Assembly: GCA_052174535.1 (NCBI GenBank)
Contig: JBQMRQ010000002.1
Span: forward strand, 1-64,000
Reading direction: 5' to 3'
From: Arsenophonus sp052174535
GTDB lineage: Bacteria > Pseudomonadota > Gammaproteobacteria > Enterobacterales > Enterobacteriaceae
DNA length: 64,000 nucleotides
In this document: piece by piece, positions 44,125-54,929 of the stretch
Layout of the letters: each line of letters opens with the position of its first letter
Position numbering within the stretch: position 1 is the stretch's first letter
The notes under the pieces: generated by a model
Seen by the model: only the letters and a program-made list of their open reading frames with translations
Databases searched by the model: none
What the model was told of the DNA's origin: nothing
Made by a program: the position numbers and the translations under genes

Positions 44125-45539
44125 TAGTTATTGGCAAATTTAGTATATATAGCCAGTCAGACTACGCTCCGTTCTAATGCTTTGTGAAACTGTTCTGGAT
44201 CCTTAAAATTTAACGTTGTTACTTAAGACTCAGTAAATCACTTCTCCCTTTACTGAAGTTTTATATTTTAATAGAGACGAGAGGAGCAGCTTAAACACTA
44301 TTAAAATGATTGTTGTTCTTAAACTATAATTTTCGTACTTCGGCTTCGTATTCTCACTGTTTCAAAACCTGATTTAATTAGATTCATCTTTCTTATTTGA
44401 CGCCAGTACGCTGAGATATATAATGACAACCGTTCTTCTCGTTCTTTCTCCAACTTCTTCATCGCTGCAAAACACACTTCACTGATAACTTTTCCTATGA
44501 AAGGGGGTTTATTAGCATTATCGCGACTCTCTGGTAGCTAACACCTCTCCTACAGCTCAAGCTTTTAACTTTCAATTACTTCACTTTGACTAGTAAAGTG
44601 AAGAATGAGCTATTTTATATTATACCAAATAGCATTGCATTAATGTTGGATGCCAAGGAATATCTTTGCTATTTTTTCCAAAAAACTAAGCAGCGCGTCC
44701 CCGTTCTCAGTCCCTGTGAGATATAATTAAATCACGTGGTTCATTCCATTAAGGAATTCAACCTAAAATTCGATTCTAACTCTCGATAAGCATCTTGAAG
44801 CGCAGCTAGCTCATTACGTCCATAACTCAGTGCCGCTAATACTAATAGCTAGTAGGTAAAGGTGATTATCTTGCCTAACAGAATGGATATATGCTTTTAT
44901 CTAAAAATAACGTAATACACGTATCGCTTAAATCACACAGCTACCATTATCGATATCTCTTTAGGTATCGATATTTCAGTTTACTTATTGGGGGCTTCTC
45001 TCTTCCAGAGAAGTTATATGTTTTTCACTGAAAATAACCTTAGGATTTCGTCAAATCACCGATGGATTGCCTCGTAGATATAGCTATGCATAGTAACACT
45101 CTTCGATATTTTTGCACAGTTCAGATAAAGAAGCGGAGCAACTAGCTGCTGAAGTATATTCCATTATCACCGCAATCTCTGATCTTAGGAACTTTTAATA
45201 TAAACATTACCTATATTAGTCTATATAGGTTCTTGGGCACATAACTGTTATCAACAAAGCGGGCATAACCCCCGCCGCCGATAAGACGGCGTTGAGCATA
45301 TTGTTGCAGCACATAGCTTAGAGCTACATCTCAACGACAGTGCTATCAGTTACCTGATTCACCCCTTATAGATGAGTTCATGCAAGGAATAATGTAATAT
45401 CTGGTTTTATGGATACCTCTGTAAACTAGACTTTTCATGGCATTTTTATCTCCTCTATTATCCAAATTATCCACGAAATTAATCAGCAAGATACGTCAGT
45501 TTCTCTAAAATTTCATACACCAGATTATGAGAATAACTC
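44125..45539 (-). mobile_element. IS256-family remnant F (full length)
   Basis: 1415 bp on the minus strand. The right-hand end is CATACACC...AATAACTC at 45539; the left-hand end AGTTATTGGCAAATTTAG is at 44126. The minus-strand frame near 45110-45170 reads LVAPLLYLNCAKISK, matching the LLPxYLKxAK block of the other copies. The transposase is broken throughout. Confidence 0.78.
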
Positions 45540-45559
45540 ATCTCTTCAAAACGAATTTA

Positions 45560-46785
45560 CCATAATCCCACTTCATCGCGAGCAATATCCTATTATTAAT
45601 TTTGCATGATCACATTACTTTTCTAACCGTCTTTTAGGATCAAGAACTTGACAGTATGGGTGTGTGCTGCGTAGCTATCTCTACTTCAAGGATATTCATG
45701 ACCTAAGCACTATTTTATACTTTTCAATATGTTAATTTTTAGGAATTCAATCAAATAGCTCGGAATAAGTCTCCTAAAAATGAGAAGCCGAGTAAATCAG
45801 GAGATAACACACGATTTTACGTATTACTTCACTTGTTTATCCGAAGCGCTTTGGTCTCCATCCTAAAATTAATGATGTCAGGCTGACATACTTTATCAAT
45901 ACCACAAAAGAAATTATGCAGCAATATGTAAGATCTAGGTTCTGAATTTTTTCTCACACGCAAATATTATTCGCCTTCTAGTCACAATTATCCGAAGTTT
46001 TAAGCATTTTCCAGACAAATCAGATAATTCTGAATATAATTACATTTAAGGAGAAAATAACTAAAAAGTATCTGCTTGCCGATAAATTCATCATCATAGG
46101 GAATACTATGGTAATAATCTCTATCTCTTTTCGCTCATTAGGATAAATATAAAAATAACTTATCCAATAGACCTGATAAATGCGGATAGGATCATGATTT
46201 TTATTTCTCTGACAATATATCCATAGAGTAATTTACCCAGAAACATAACTCTCTTTCCCCTGGCCTAACTAAACTGTTTTTACCATTGATGATGACTCGA
46301 ATAAATTTCTTAAAATATGGTGAAAGTGTTAACTTATAGTAGATTCCATCTATAATACTGTTGAACAAATACTTGATTGCAGAACTTGTTTATTGGGTAT
46401 TTAGCGCTATCTTCCTGTAGGCATTCTAAATGTCTCTATCGCTATCTTTTTTGCTAAAGCTCTAAATTAAAAACAGTTTATTCAGATTTAAAGCTACTGA
46501 GCAGTGATTAATGCAGCAGATCAAATTTTATCTGATTTCCATTGGCAACACATTACTTTTACTATGCCTCATCTTCTTTCTTTGACCTTTTCAACAATAA
46601 CTAGGCGCTTTCAACGGTCTGTTTCGTGTCCTCATCTATACCAGAAAGAAGTAGCAGTTAGCATGCAAATAGGAATCGAAATTAAGTATTTTCTGAACCT
46701 TGCTGACTTATGGTTAACAACTCAATTAACATTCGCATATTAATGCCTCCGTCACTCGTAACGGTCTAACTAGTTGATTCTGGAA
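45560..46785 (+). mobile_element. IS91-like transposase remnant, copy 2
   Basis: The frame at 46504-46743 contains DFHWQHITFTMPHLL, the IS91-type motif (xWQHITFTMPxxLWPxF). After a shift it continues as GIEIKYFL and LLTYG*QLN*H, HINASVTRNGL, corresponding to GxFxALHTYGRxLxxHPHIHxxVxxGGL. That second block includes the HxH metal site of HUH/Y1-type transposases. The 5' 900 bp is collinear with 4690-5400. It ends where an IS1595-like frame begins. Confidence 0.58.
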
Positions 46786-46789
46786 CAAT

Positions 46790-47081
46790 CTAATGATATT
46801 GATTTATGTATTGAAGCAACTTATTGCACTTTATCCTACCTATATCGTCACAGTGAACATGTGATCGCTGAGGAAATTCATTATGGTTCAACGATATTGT
46901 TATAAAATCTTCAATAACAGAAGAAGATTTAACAATTTTACTAAGAGAAGTCTTCTGATGAAACTGCATCACAGGGATAAATACTTTAATTATCTACTAT
47001 ATATGTCGAATAGCTTGACTTTACAGGAGTCAACAAACAAATAGGGGGGGGATTAATTTTTAAAACAGCATTTAGATGGTA
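46790..47081 (+). mobile_element. IS1595-family remnant, 5' half, interrupted by IS256 copy C
   Basis: A plus-strand frame reads SEHVIAEEIHYGS (zinc-ribbon region with its Cys lost), then MVQRYCYKIFNNRRRF, LHHRDKYFNYLLYMSNSLTL and QESTNKQIG, then FKTAFRW. This matches ISXO2-like N-termini (GLQRYRCKxCxRTFNxLTGTPLxxLxxKDKxLxYxxxMxxxLTLRxxAxxxGI). The frame stops exactly at 47082, where the terminal sequence of IS256 copy C begins. The corresponding 3' half does not resume after copy C. Confidence 0.68.
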
Positions 47082-48498
47082 GAATTATGCTAATTTCTGG
47101 TATATAGGATTTTTAAAATAGTGACGTATTCTTCTGATTAATTTCGTGGATGATTTCAACAACAGAGAGATGATATGTCATGAAAAGTTTACCCTATAAA
47201 GGTATCCGTAAAAACCAGATGTTATCGTGATCTCTTACATGAACACATCCCCTAATACTGGCAGATAGCTGATAGCACCGCTGTTGAAGCAACAATACTC
47301 GAGGCGATTGTATGACAAAAATATAAACTGCCAACTTATCGATGCCAGCAAACTGTCCCTCATAATGGTTATTTGCTACATCAAACTTATATAAATTGGT
47401 ATTGACGATGTTTAGATTAAAATTTCTGAAATTGAGGGTATGTGTGGCGCAGCCGGTGATAAAATATTCCTTTAAGAGTTCGTTGCTGCCTTATCTGAAG
47501 CATACAGAAACAGCGAAAAGTTGTTATCATGGATTTTATACTTACAAAGGCATATCCATCAGTAATTTCCATGAAACCCTGGAGGGTTTCTTAATAAAAT
47601 GCACTTGATCTCTCTACTAGCTCTACTAGTACTATCAGTAGACTAAAACAGTAATGACTTGAATAGTGACAGGCAATGGGTGCCTGCGTTATTTAAGTGG
47701 TATGCATTATGTTTATTTTGTGTTGATGGCATATGTCCATTCTTCTTATGCAATATAATCGCCTTTACCTGCTGGTAAAGTAGGCGGCAAAGTGCACATG
47801 CATCTTAAGAAGCTTATTGCGGTTAAAGATACTTATTGAAAGTCAGAAGCGGAACTGGTCATAACTTTTTATGTGGCCTACGAGGGTGTGATTTTACCGT
47901 ACTCTCAGGCTTGATAGGAAACTTTCTTTCTTGATTTTTCGAATGCAATGATAAAGATATTCTCGGATACACAGCACTACTGATGATTGGTACATAAAAC
48001 AGCTAATACACTAGCTTCATTCCCAATGGAATACACCGAAAGTTAATAGGTGAGCTACAGTAGCTCCTCTGGCTAGTAGAGAGCTGTGATACCGATAATA
48101 AATCTCTTAATGTTTTGTTGGTAAAGTTATCAGGATAAATATTCCTGCGGTGATGAAGAAGTTGGAGAAAGAGCAAAAAGAGTTCCTGGTATTCTACGAT
48201 TTTCCGTTAGCACACTTGAACATCAATAATAACGATAAATCCGATTAAATTGCCTTTTGTCACAGTGAGCCTATAAAACCAATGTATTAAGCGCTGTAGC
48301 TCAAGAAAAACAACTCTTTCAATACTATTCAAGCTGCTACAGTCTATTTAGAAAACTAGAAACTACGGTAAAGGGATTTTATCTTTATCATGGTCTTAAA
48401 CAAGATCTAATTTAAGGATGCAGAATAAGATTTATTAAGAATTAGAAAGGGGAGGGACAGCCTGACTGACATAACACCAGATTTACTAATAATTTCTC
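47082..48498 (+). mobile_element. IS256-family remnant C (full length)
   Basis: 1417 bp. The frame at 47396-47608 contains SSLLPYLKHTETAKS and GISISNFHETLEGFL, the best-preserved central block of the family in this window (IS256: LLPxYLKxxxxxxELLPWLYLKGISTGDFxEALxALL). FYDFPLAHLNINN near 48205 and the C-terminal KFKDAE-like end near 48415 follow in order. The ends match those of copies F and I. Confidence 0.83.
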
Positions 48499-49672
48499 AT
48501 AATTCTTGTGATAAACTTATAATATGCTTCTTTGATTAAAGAATTTAGCAATTTAATTTTATGTAATACATTAATATAATTAATTACTAAATTAAATCAT
48601 TTTTGTGCAGACCAATAATACCACTTACTTTTTAATTAGCTAAAATATCATTTAATGGCACTAAATTTTTACGACTAGTCCGTTTTCCATTAAAACGATA
48701 AGTGATATAGATAGATTGAGGAGAAATACAATTGATGATTAACATTTTAATTTAATTTAAATTAAGATGAAGCTACCTTGGAACTGCATTTTGGTATATC
48801 TGTGAAAATAGTATTGCTATTTATGTCTCCCATACTGTTTTGATATATTCATCCATTATTTAAATTCGTTTAACTTTCCCCACTTTTCAACAGCATAAAT
48901 AAGTATCTTTTCTTGATCATTAATTTATACCTTAAAAAGGAGACATTAACTTCTGATGTTCAATTTACATTCCTAAATGAAAATGATATCGATTATCTAA
49001 TTCAGCTACAATAATCTGTTCTTTCATTGGAGTCATTTTATTAACCTGATCAACTCCGTTAGCGGAAATTTTAACTGAGCTGGAAAATCAATTTATTGAA
49101 TATAAACTTGACAATAAAATACTACTCTATTCTATTGGTGATAATAGAATCGTAATAAATTATACTTTTAATCAAAGTAATGGGCAGCTATTGCCAAAAA
49201 GTTTTGCTATAAAACTCCTTGAAATTAATTTATAATAAAATAAAAAATTAGTAATTTTATTTAAATTTATTCATAATATATAAAATTAGTAATATAAAAG
49301 ATTATAATTTAATAATCAATAAAATTACAAGTAAAACAAGATATTTCCAAATATAGATGCAAATTAACTTTTATTAAACTGATAATTTTAAAAACTTATT
49401 AATACAAATAAAAATTACATAAATAAATTAATAAAATTAAATATTAAAAATAATATTGGTATTATGTAATTAATTACATTAATTACTCAAACGCTTAAGC
49501 ATCAATTAATAATTTAATATATAAAATATTTTTGGCCTTAACTCTTCGTAAGGCTTTTTTCATACATACAAATACTAACATCACTTTCTTCTGGTACTAA
49601 ATATAATTTATGAATATTCCTCTTCCTTATAGGAATTATTTGTTCTAAACAACTAATTAATATATTTCTAAT
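48499..49672. other. Non-coding stretch between IS256 copies C and I
   Basis: 1.2 kb, strongly AT-rich, especially 49240-49550. It contains one coding-like 61-codon frame at 49050-49235, listed separately. Nothing else is recognised. Confidence 0.45.
49050..49235 (+). pseudogene. Coding-like 61-codon remnant of unknown origin
   Basis: Open frame without a usual start codon: STPLAEILTELENQFIEYK, LDNKILLYSIGDNRIVINYT, FNQSNGQLLPKSFAIKLLEIN, stop. Composition is protein-like (alternating strand pattern, balanced charges), and a neighbouring frame upstream (VQFTFLNENDIDYLIQLQ near 48957) may be the same gene before a frameshift. I do not recognise the family. Confidence 0.3.
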
Positions 49673-51089
49673 AAGTTATTAGAAAATCTACTGTATGCGA
49701 CAGTCTGGCTACGTTTCACTCTGATTACTTCATGAATCTATTCTTCATCTTTAAATTGAATGCTGTTTATCACCAGAATTAGAGCAGGTTAAATCCTCTG
49801 AGCCAATTACAGCTTTTTAAGAGATGTAAACATCCTAAATAGCATTAGGTTTTTTACAAACTATAGTGCTTCACGCGTTATCTTCATAGGCTCACCTGTC
49901 AAAAAACCAGATTCAATCAGATTCATCATTCTTATTGATGCTACTGCGCTGATAGGAAGGAATAGAATGCAGCCATTCTTCTCGCTCTTTGCTAACTTCT
50001 TCATCGCTAGCAGGATACATATCCGAAAACCTTGCTAACAAAACATTAATGGCTTTGTTAGAGGCATTGTGGCTCTCTGCTAGTAAAGTTCCAGCAGCCT
50101 TTTAACTTTAACTTTCAATTAGAGATACCTTTAGAAAATGAAATCAGTACATAAGATATTTTAGCTACTAACAACATTAGTACTGCGCGTCTCTCTGGAA
50201 ATATCTTTGCCATTACATTCAAAACTAATGACATCGGCTCTCATAATAAGCTTGTGAGATATACTTAAGGACCCACTTGCCAATCATTAAAAAGATATAT
50301 CTAGTTTCCTTCTGATTCTCTATAAGTATGTTTTCACTGAAGGATCTCCTTATACGTCTATTATGCAGTGATGTCAATAAATGAAGCAACAGACAAAGGC
50401 ATTAGCTTTCCTGATAGGTCACAGTCTATGCCATCAGTTAAGAAATAAACCTAAGTATATCAGTTAAATCACGCAGATAGCATTATCTGTACTCTTAATT
50501 AGCTGTATTTTCAAGATATTGCTGTTTTAATCTACTGATATGGTACTGAATAGAGAGAATCTGATTTTTATTGATAAGTACCCAGAAGTTCGTGAAAATA
50601 ATGGGTGGGTGGACCCATGCTTTGCAGATACAAAGTCATAATAGTAAAACTCTTGAATGCTTTTATACGCTTCAAATAAGACAACAGGAATGAGATGTTA
50701 AAAGATATTTTATTACCGCTGCGATTCCTGGACTTTAGGTACTTTAATTTTGACATCGTCAATATCCATCTATATTAAGTTTGCTACGGCAAATAACTGT
50801 TACGGATGAAGGCATGGGATCTCGTTGATAAAACGGCGTTGAGCATGTTCTTGCAAGTATGGTTTTGAGATCACCCTCAACAGCATAGGCGCCTATCAGA
50901 TTCCTGTCAGAATTACGAACAAATTTATGCAAAGGAATAATAGGTAATATCTGGTTTTGCAGATAGCTTGTAGGGTAGACTTTTATGGTATATCATCTCT
51001 CTGTTCTTGATATCATTTATGAAATTTATGAAATTAATTAGCAGGTAACCCATCTCTAAAATTTCATACACAAGAAATGAGTATAACTC
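49673..51089 (-). mobile_element. IS256-family remnant I (full length)
   Basis: 1417 bp on the minus strand, the same length as copy C. The 5' terminal sequence lies at 51064-51089 (ACAC...GAGTATAACTC); the 3' end AAGTTATTAGAAAATCT is at 49673. The minus frame at 50568-50762 contains SFNISFLLSYLKRIKAFKS. IS1595-like sequence starts directly at its right edge. Confidence 0.8.
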
Positions 51090-51690
51090 CTTGATTTTAC
51101 GAGAACTAGATAAACAAATAGGGATTGATTTGAAAACAGCCCTCAATGGTCTCATTAGCTTCCTTCCTTCAATAGAGATAGAGTTAAAATACCTAACTGG
51201 TATTATTGAAGTCAATGAAACATTTTTTTGAATCTTTTAAAAAAAGCGGTTATATAACAGATAGGAAAGGTAGAAAATACGGAGGAAGAGGAGATCAGAG
51301 TAGAAAGAACGAATTGCGGTCTTAATTCTCTAAAATTAAGATAGATCATGTAAGCGATGATATTTTTGAAGAGTTTAATACAGAGTATGTTAGTTATTTT
51401 ATTGAGCTGATTATCGATAAAAGTTCATTTTTTCGGATGGAGTTAAATGCTACAAAATCTTTACTAGCGAGCATGAAATTAGTCACCATTATCTAATAAT
51501 GGCTAGGTAATCAGGAGAATTATTAATAGGAATTCCATATTCAAAATGTGAACAATTATTTTAACCAATTAAAAAGATGGATGAATAGCATTCCTGATAA
51601 ATGTAAGCTCATTTTATTGATCTCTTTCTCTAGTACAGAGAAAGATTGTTTGAAAACATAAGAATTGAAATATAGATGTGTTGTAAATTG
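51090..51690 (+). mobile_element. IS1595-family remnant, 3' part
   Basis: The plus strand reads NKQIGIDLKTALNGLISFL, LTGIIEVNETFF (catalytic-core pattern L-x-G-x-V-E-x-D-E-T-F-F, with Asp changed to Asn), DRKGRKYGGRGDQSRKNEL and DIFEEFNTEYVS. Near 51555 QNVNNYFNQLKRWMNSI matches the ISXO2 motif IQNVNNYHxxLKxWxxxF. It supplies the family identification for the two minus-strand copies. It ends shortly before ftsX. Confidence 0.68.
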
Positions 51691-51870
51691 CTCTGTAAGC
51701 AAAGCAATAACCTTTGTGAATATCGCTAAAAATTAACATACCAAAAGTATAAAGCGGTACTTTTAGATCATGAATATCTCTGAAATAGCGAACCTCAGTC
51801 CTTAAAGGGGATATTATAGGGTACTATGATCAATAGTAATTACCAGAATCATTTTTTCTACAAAGAAAAA

Positions 51871-52803
51871 TCACTCTGATGTTAAACGTCTTAAGTGTTG
51901 ATCTGTAGTCAACCAAGCCGCTAGCCAGCCAATCATCGCGGAAACTAGTATAACTAATAGAACCTCATCCCATAAAAACCATTGAATATGAAATGTAGCA
52001 CCAAATAAATCCACTACTTGTGTAACTATGCCAGTCAGTTGCCATACTAATAATGCAGAAAGCATTAATGAGAGTAAAGCACCAAAGAGTCCCAATATAA
52101 TACCGCCATTTAAGAATGGACGCATAATAAAACCATCTGTCGCCCCAATCAATTTCATAACATTAATCGTATCCCTACGGGCAAAAATATTTAGCCTTAC
52201 ACTATTACCAATCACTAAAAACATTGATATAACCATTAAAATACCAATCAGCATTACAATTTTTCCAATTAGGCCTGTTAATGCAGCTAAACGTGTAAAC
52301 CAACTATCGTCCATGCGAACATCTTCAATTCCAGATAACTGACCTACTTTATTACGTAGGTTTATCAATGACTGTGAATTTTGAAAATTAATTTTAGGGG
52401 TGATAATTGCTACTGCTGGTAAAGGATTTTCTTCCAATAAGTCTAACGCTCTATCGAATCCTGACCAATTACGGAATTCAATGATAGCTTCTTCCCGTGA
52501 TAGGTAATTAATACTTTTAATACCATCTAATTCTCTAAGTTTAGCGACTGCCTGCTCAGCGCCTTTTTCATTTAATGATTTATCTAAATAAACGATTAAT
52601 TGAGGTGTAGGATACCATTGTTGTGCTGCTTGTGAAACATTTTTCCAAACAATATAACAAAGACTAGGCAGTGTTATCGTTATCGCTATAACAGCTACTG
52701 TCAAAAGCGTGGCCAAAGGCTGGCGCAACATATCTGATAATATATTTAACCAAGCATAGCGCCATTGCTGTTGCCACCCCACTTTTAATTCCTTAATTTT
52801 CAC
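51871..52803 (-). CDS. ftsX: Cell division ABC-type transporter permease FtsX
   Basis: 310 residues against about 352 in E. coli. The four transmembrane segments and the large periplasmic loop are intact (LPSLCYIVWKNV, INYLSREEAIIEF, WSGFDRALDLLEENPLPAV, MDDSWFTRLAALTG, INVMKLIGATDGFI). The missing length is the cytoplasmic N-terminal extension: this protein starts MKIKELKVGWQQQWRYAW, close to the first membrane helix. With FtsE it links the Z-ring to periplasmic activation of amidases via EnvC. It lies 18 nt downstream of ftsE. rpoH, which follows in E. coli, is absent within 180 bp, where IS remnants begin. Confidence 0.95.
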   Translation of the reverse strand: MKIKELKVGWQQQWRYAWLNILSDMLRQPLATLLTVAVIAITITLPSLCYIVWKNVSQAAQQWYPTPQLIVYLDKSLNEKGAEQAVAKLRELDGIKSINYLSREEAIIEFRNWSGFDRALDLLEENPLPAVAIITPKINFQNSQSLINLRNKVGQLSGIEDVRMDDSWFTRLAALTGLIGKIVMLIGILMVISMFLVIGNSVRLNIFARRDTINVMKLIGATDGFIMRPFLNGGIILGLFGALLSLMLSALLVWQLTGIVTQVVDLFGATFHIQWFLWDEVLLVILVSAMIGWLAAWLTTDQHLRRLTSE

Positions 52804-52821
52804 TGTTTTATAGATAGATTT

Positions 52822-53487
52822 TTAGCCATTATGACCTCCTATCATTCTTCCTTCACTTAATGTCAAAATAGAATAATGACGATCCGTAATAAGCTCAAGA
52901 TCATGAGTGGCTATCAAAACTGTTACACCAACTTGATTGAATTCTTCAAATAATTGCATAATTTCTTTAGATAATTCTTCATCTAAATTACCTGTTGGTT
53001 CATCTCCTAGCAATACACTAGGCTTATTAACAATTGCGCGAGCTATACCTACTCGCTGTTGCTCTCCACCTGATAATTGAATTGGATAACTTTTTGCTCT
53101 ATTAAATAAACCGACCTTATCTAAGGCAGCAGAAACACGGCGACGAATATCCTCAGAACTAGCACCCGTAATAATCAGGGGCATAGAAACATTGTCATAT
53201 ACGTTTCTATCAAACAGTAAATGATGATCTTGAAAAATCATACCTATCTGTCGGCGCAAAAAAGGAACTTCCCGTTTTTTTAAACGACTAATATGATGAC
53301 CACTAAACCAAATATGTCCAGTAGTTGGGCGTTCAATACCATAAATTAACTTTAATAAAGTACTTTTCCCCGCCCCAGAATGACCGGTAAGAAACACCAT
53401 TTCTCCAGGATAAAGATAAAAATCAATCCCCTGAAGTGCTTGCTTGCCACCACGATAAGCTTTACTGACATGTTCAAAGCGAATCAT
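52822..53487 (-). CDS. ftsE: Cell division ATP-binding protein FtsE
   Basis: 221 residues, full length for the family (E. coli 222). ABC ATPase motifs are intact: Walker A GHSGAGKST at 35-43, Q-loop IFQDHHLL, signature LSGGEQQRVG at 138-147, Walker B VLLGDEPTGNLD at 158-169, and the switch histidine in ATHDLELI. It pairs with FtsX at the inner membrane and couples division to septal peptidoglycan hydrolysis. It starts 5 nt after the ftsY stop; the operon order ftsY-ftsE-ftsX is the enterobacterial one. Confidence 0.98.
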   Translation of the reverse strand: MIRFEHVSKAYRGGKQALQGIDFYLYPGEMVFLTGHSGAGKSTLLKLIYGIERPTTGHIWFSGHHISRLKKREVPFLRRQIGMIFQDHHLLFDRNVYDNVSMPLIITGASSEDIRRRVSAALDKVGLFNRAKSYPIQLSGGEQQRVGIARAIVNKPSVLLGDEPTGNLDEELSKEIMQLFEEFNQVGVTVLIATHDLELITDRHYSILTLSEGRMIGGHNG

Positions 53488-53492
53488 TGATT

Positions 53493-54440
53493 TTAATCCT
53501 CTCGGACAAAAAGCGACTCAATGAAATCATTAGCTACAAATGGTTGAAGATCATCAATTCCTTCACCAATCCCGATATAGCGAATTGGAATCTTAAACTG
53601 ATCGGCAATAGCAAAAATCACTCCACCTTTAGCTGTACCATCAAATTTAGTTAAAATAATACCAGTTAAACCCACTGCCTCATGAAAAATTTTAGCTTGA
53701 TTAATTGCATTTTGACCAGAACTTGCATCTAATATTAGCATCACCTCATGAGGTGCTTGTTGATCAAGTTTTTTCATAACTCTAACAATTTTTTTTAATT
53801 CTTTTATTAAATGCGCTTTATTTTGCAGTCGTCCAGCAGTATCAGCAATTAATATGTCAATTTTCTTAGCTTTTGCTGAGTGAATAGCATCAAAAATAAC
53901 TGAAGCAGAATCTGCAGCAGCATGCTGAGCAAGAACAGGAATGTTATTATATTTTCCCCAAGCTTGTAATTGTTCAATTGCTGCTGCCCTAAATGTATCT
54001 CCAGCTGCTAACATTACCGATTTACCTTTTGTCTGATATTGATGGGCTAATTTACCAATTGTGGTTGTTTTACCAACCCCATTAACCCCAACCATTAATA
54101 TTACATAAGGTAGCTTATTTTCTATAACCAATGGTTTATTAACATCATATAAGATTTTAGCCATCTCTTCGCGCAATTTACTATAAAGTATCGCAGCATT
54201 ATTCAACTTTTTACGAGTAGCTTGAACAGCTAGACTATCTATAATTTTTCTAGTTGTTTCTAGCCCAACATCAGCAATTAAAAGTTGTTCTTCTAGCTCA
54301 TTAAATAGCTGATCATCAATTTTTTTACCACGAAAAAAGCTAATAAAACCTATACCCATATTTTGTTGGGTTTTTAATAATCCCTGTCTTAACCGTACAA
54401 AGAAATTCTCTTTTTCCAGTTTTTTTAGCTGTTGTATCAA
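53493..54440 (-). CDS. ftsY: Signal recognition particle receptor FtsY, NG core without the acidic A domain
   Basis: 315 residues; E. coli FtsY has about 497. The GTPase that receives SRP-ribosome complexes at the membrane is complete from the membrane-targeting helix (NFFVRLRQGLLKTQQNMG, 12-29) through the N domain and the G domain (G1 GVNGVGKTTT at 118-127, DTFRAAAIEQ, G3 DTAGR at 200-204, G4 TKFD at 264-267, C-terminal IGEGIDDLQPF). The ~200-residue acidic A domain is gone. The best start is TTG at 54440, with AGGAAAAAG upstream; an in-frame TAG lies four codons before it. The internal ATG at Met28 would remove the targeting helix. G4 is TKFD where E. coli has TKLD, a mild change. Confidence 0.95.
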   Translation of the reverse strand: MIQQLKKLEKENFFVRLRQGLLKTQQNMGIGFISFFRGKKIDDQLFNELEEQLLIADVGLETTRKIIDSLAVQATRKKLNNAAILYSKLREEMAKILYDVNKPLVIENKLPYVILMVGVNGVGKTTTIGKLAHQYQTKGKSVMLAAGDTFRAAAIEQLQAWGKYNNIPVLAQHAAADSASVIFDAIHSAKAKKIDILIADTAGRLQNKAHLIKELKKIVRVMKKLDQQAPHEVMLILDASSGQNAINQAKIFHEAVGLTGIILTKFDGTAKGGVIFAIADQFKIPIRYIGIGEGIDDLQPFVANDFIESLFVRED

Positions 54441-54542
54441 CTGTACTTTTTCCTAATTTATCTATTTTTTGTAAAACGATTGTCTGTTCACTAAATGAAA
54501 TAATTTTTGAGACTTTAATAGCTCTTGCTGGGCATTAAGCAT
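54441..54542 (-). pseudogene. In-frame relic upstream of ftsY, possibly the lost A domain or leader
   Basis: An ATG at 54542-54540 opens a 24-codon frame (MLNAQQELLKSQ, KLFHLVNRQSFYKK) that is in phase with ftsY but is closed by TAG. A second TAG lies just before the TTG start. It is not acidic like a normal A domain, so it may be noise. The phase agreement and the two nonsense codons are what one expects if an upstream domain was lost by stop mutations. Confidence 0.35.
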
Positions 54543-54929
54543 TTTATTTTTCTGCTAGTTGAGGTTGCATATTTCAGTTTTTCTAAACTGCAATAATGTC
54601 TCTAAAATTACATCCGTCGATTATTCAGCATTACCTTATATATCTCGGTTTAGATTGTTGTCCTGTCTTTTTTCACTTCATTTTAGATCCTAACCTTAAA
54701 CAGAAAAACCCTTTTTTTCTTTAAAAATTTGCTATTAACACTCCCTTAGCGGTAAAAACCATAGTGTTACACTTAAATAATAAAAATATCTTACCAGTGA
54801 TATCAGTTGATTTCATTAGAACACATACCCTGATACATTTTTCATGTTAAATTAGCAATAATTTTCATGTCATACATACTTATTTAGTTCCGAATTGTTA
54901 TTATAGATAAACTCTGTCGTGCATCCTTA
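54543..54929. other. Non-coding stretch upstream of ftsY
   Basis: 390 bp. rsmD is divergent from ftsY in E. coli, but no trace was recognised. No clear promoter for the ftsYEX operon was found. Confidence 0.4.

Noticed and set aside
52028..52342. 104-codon plus-strand frame
   Set aside because: Antisense to ftsX; no independent support.
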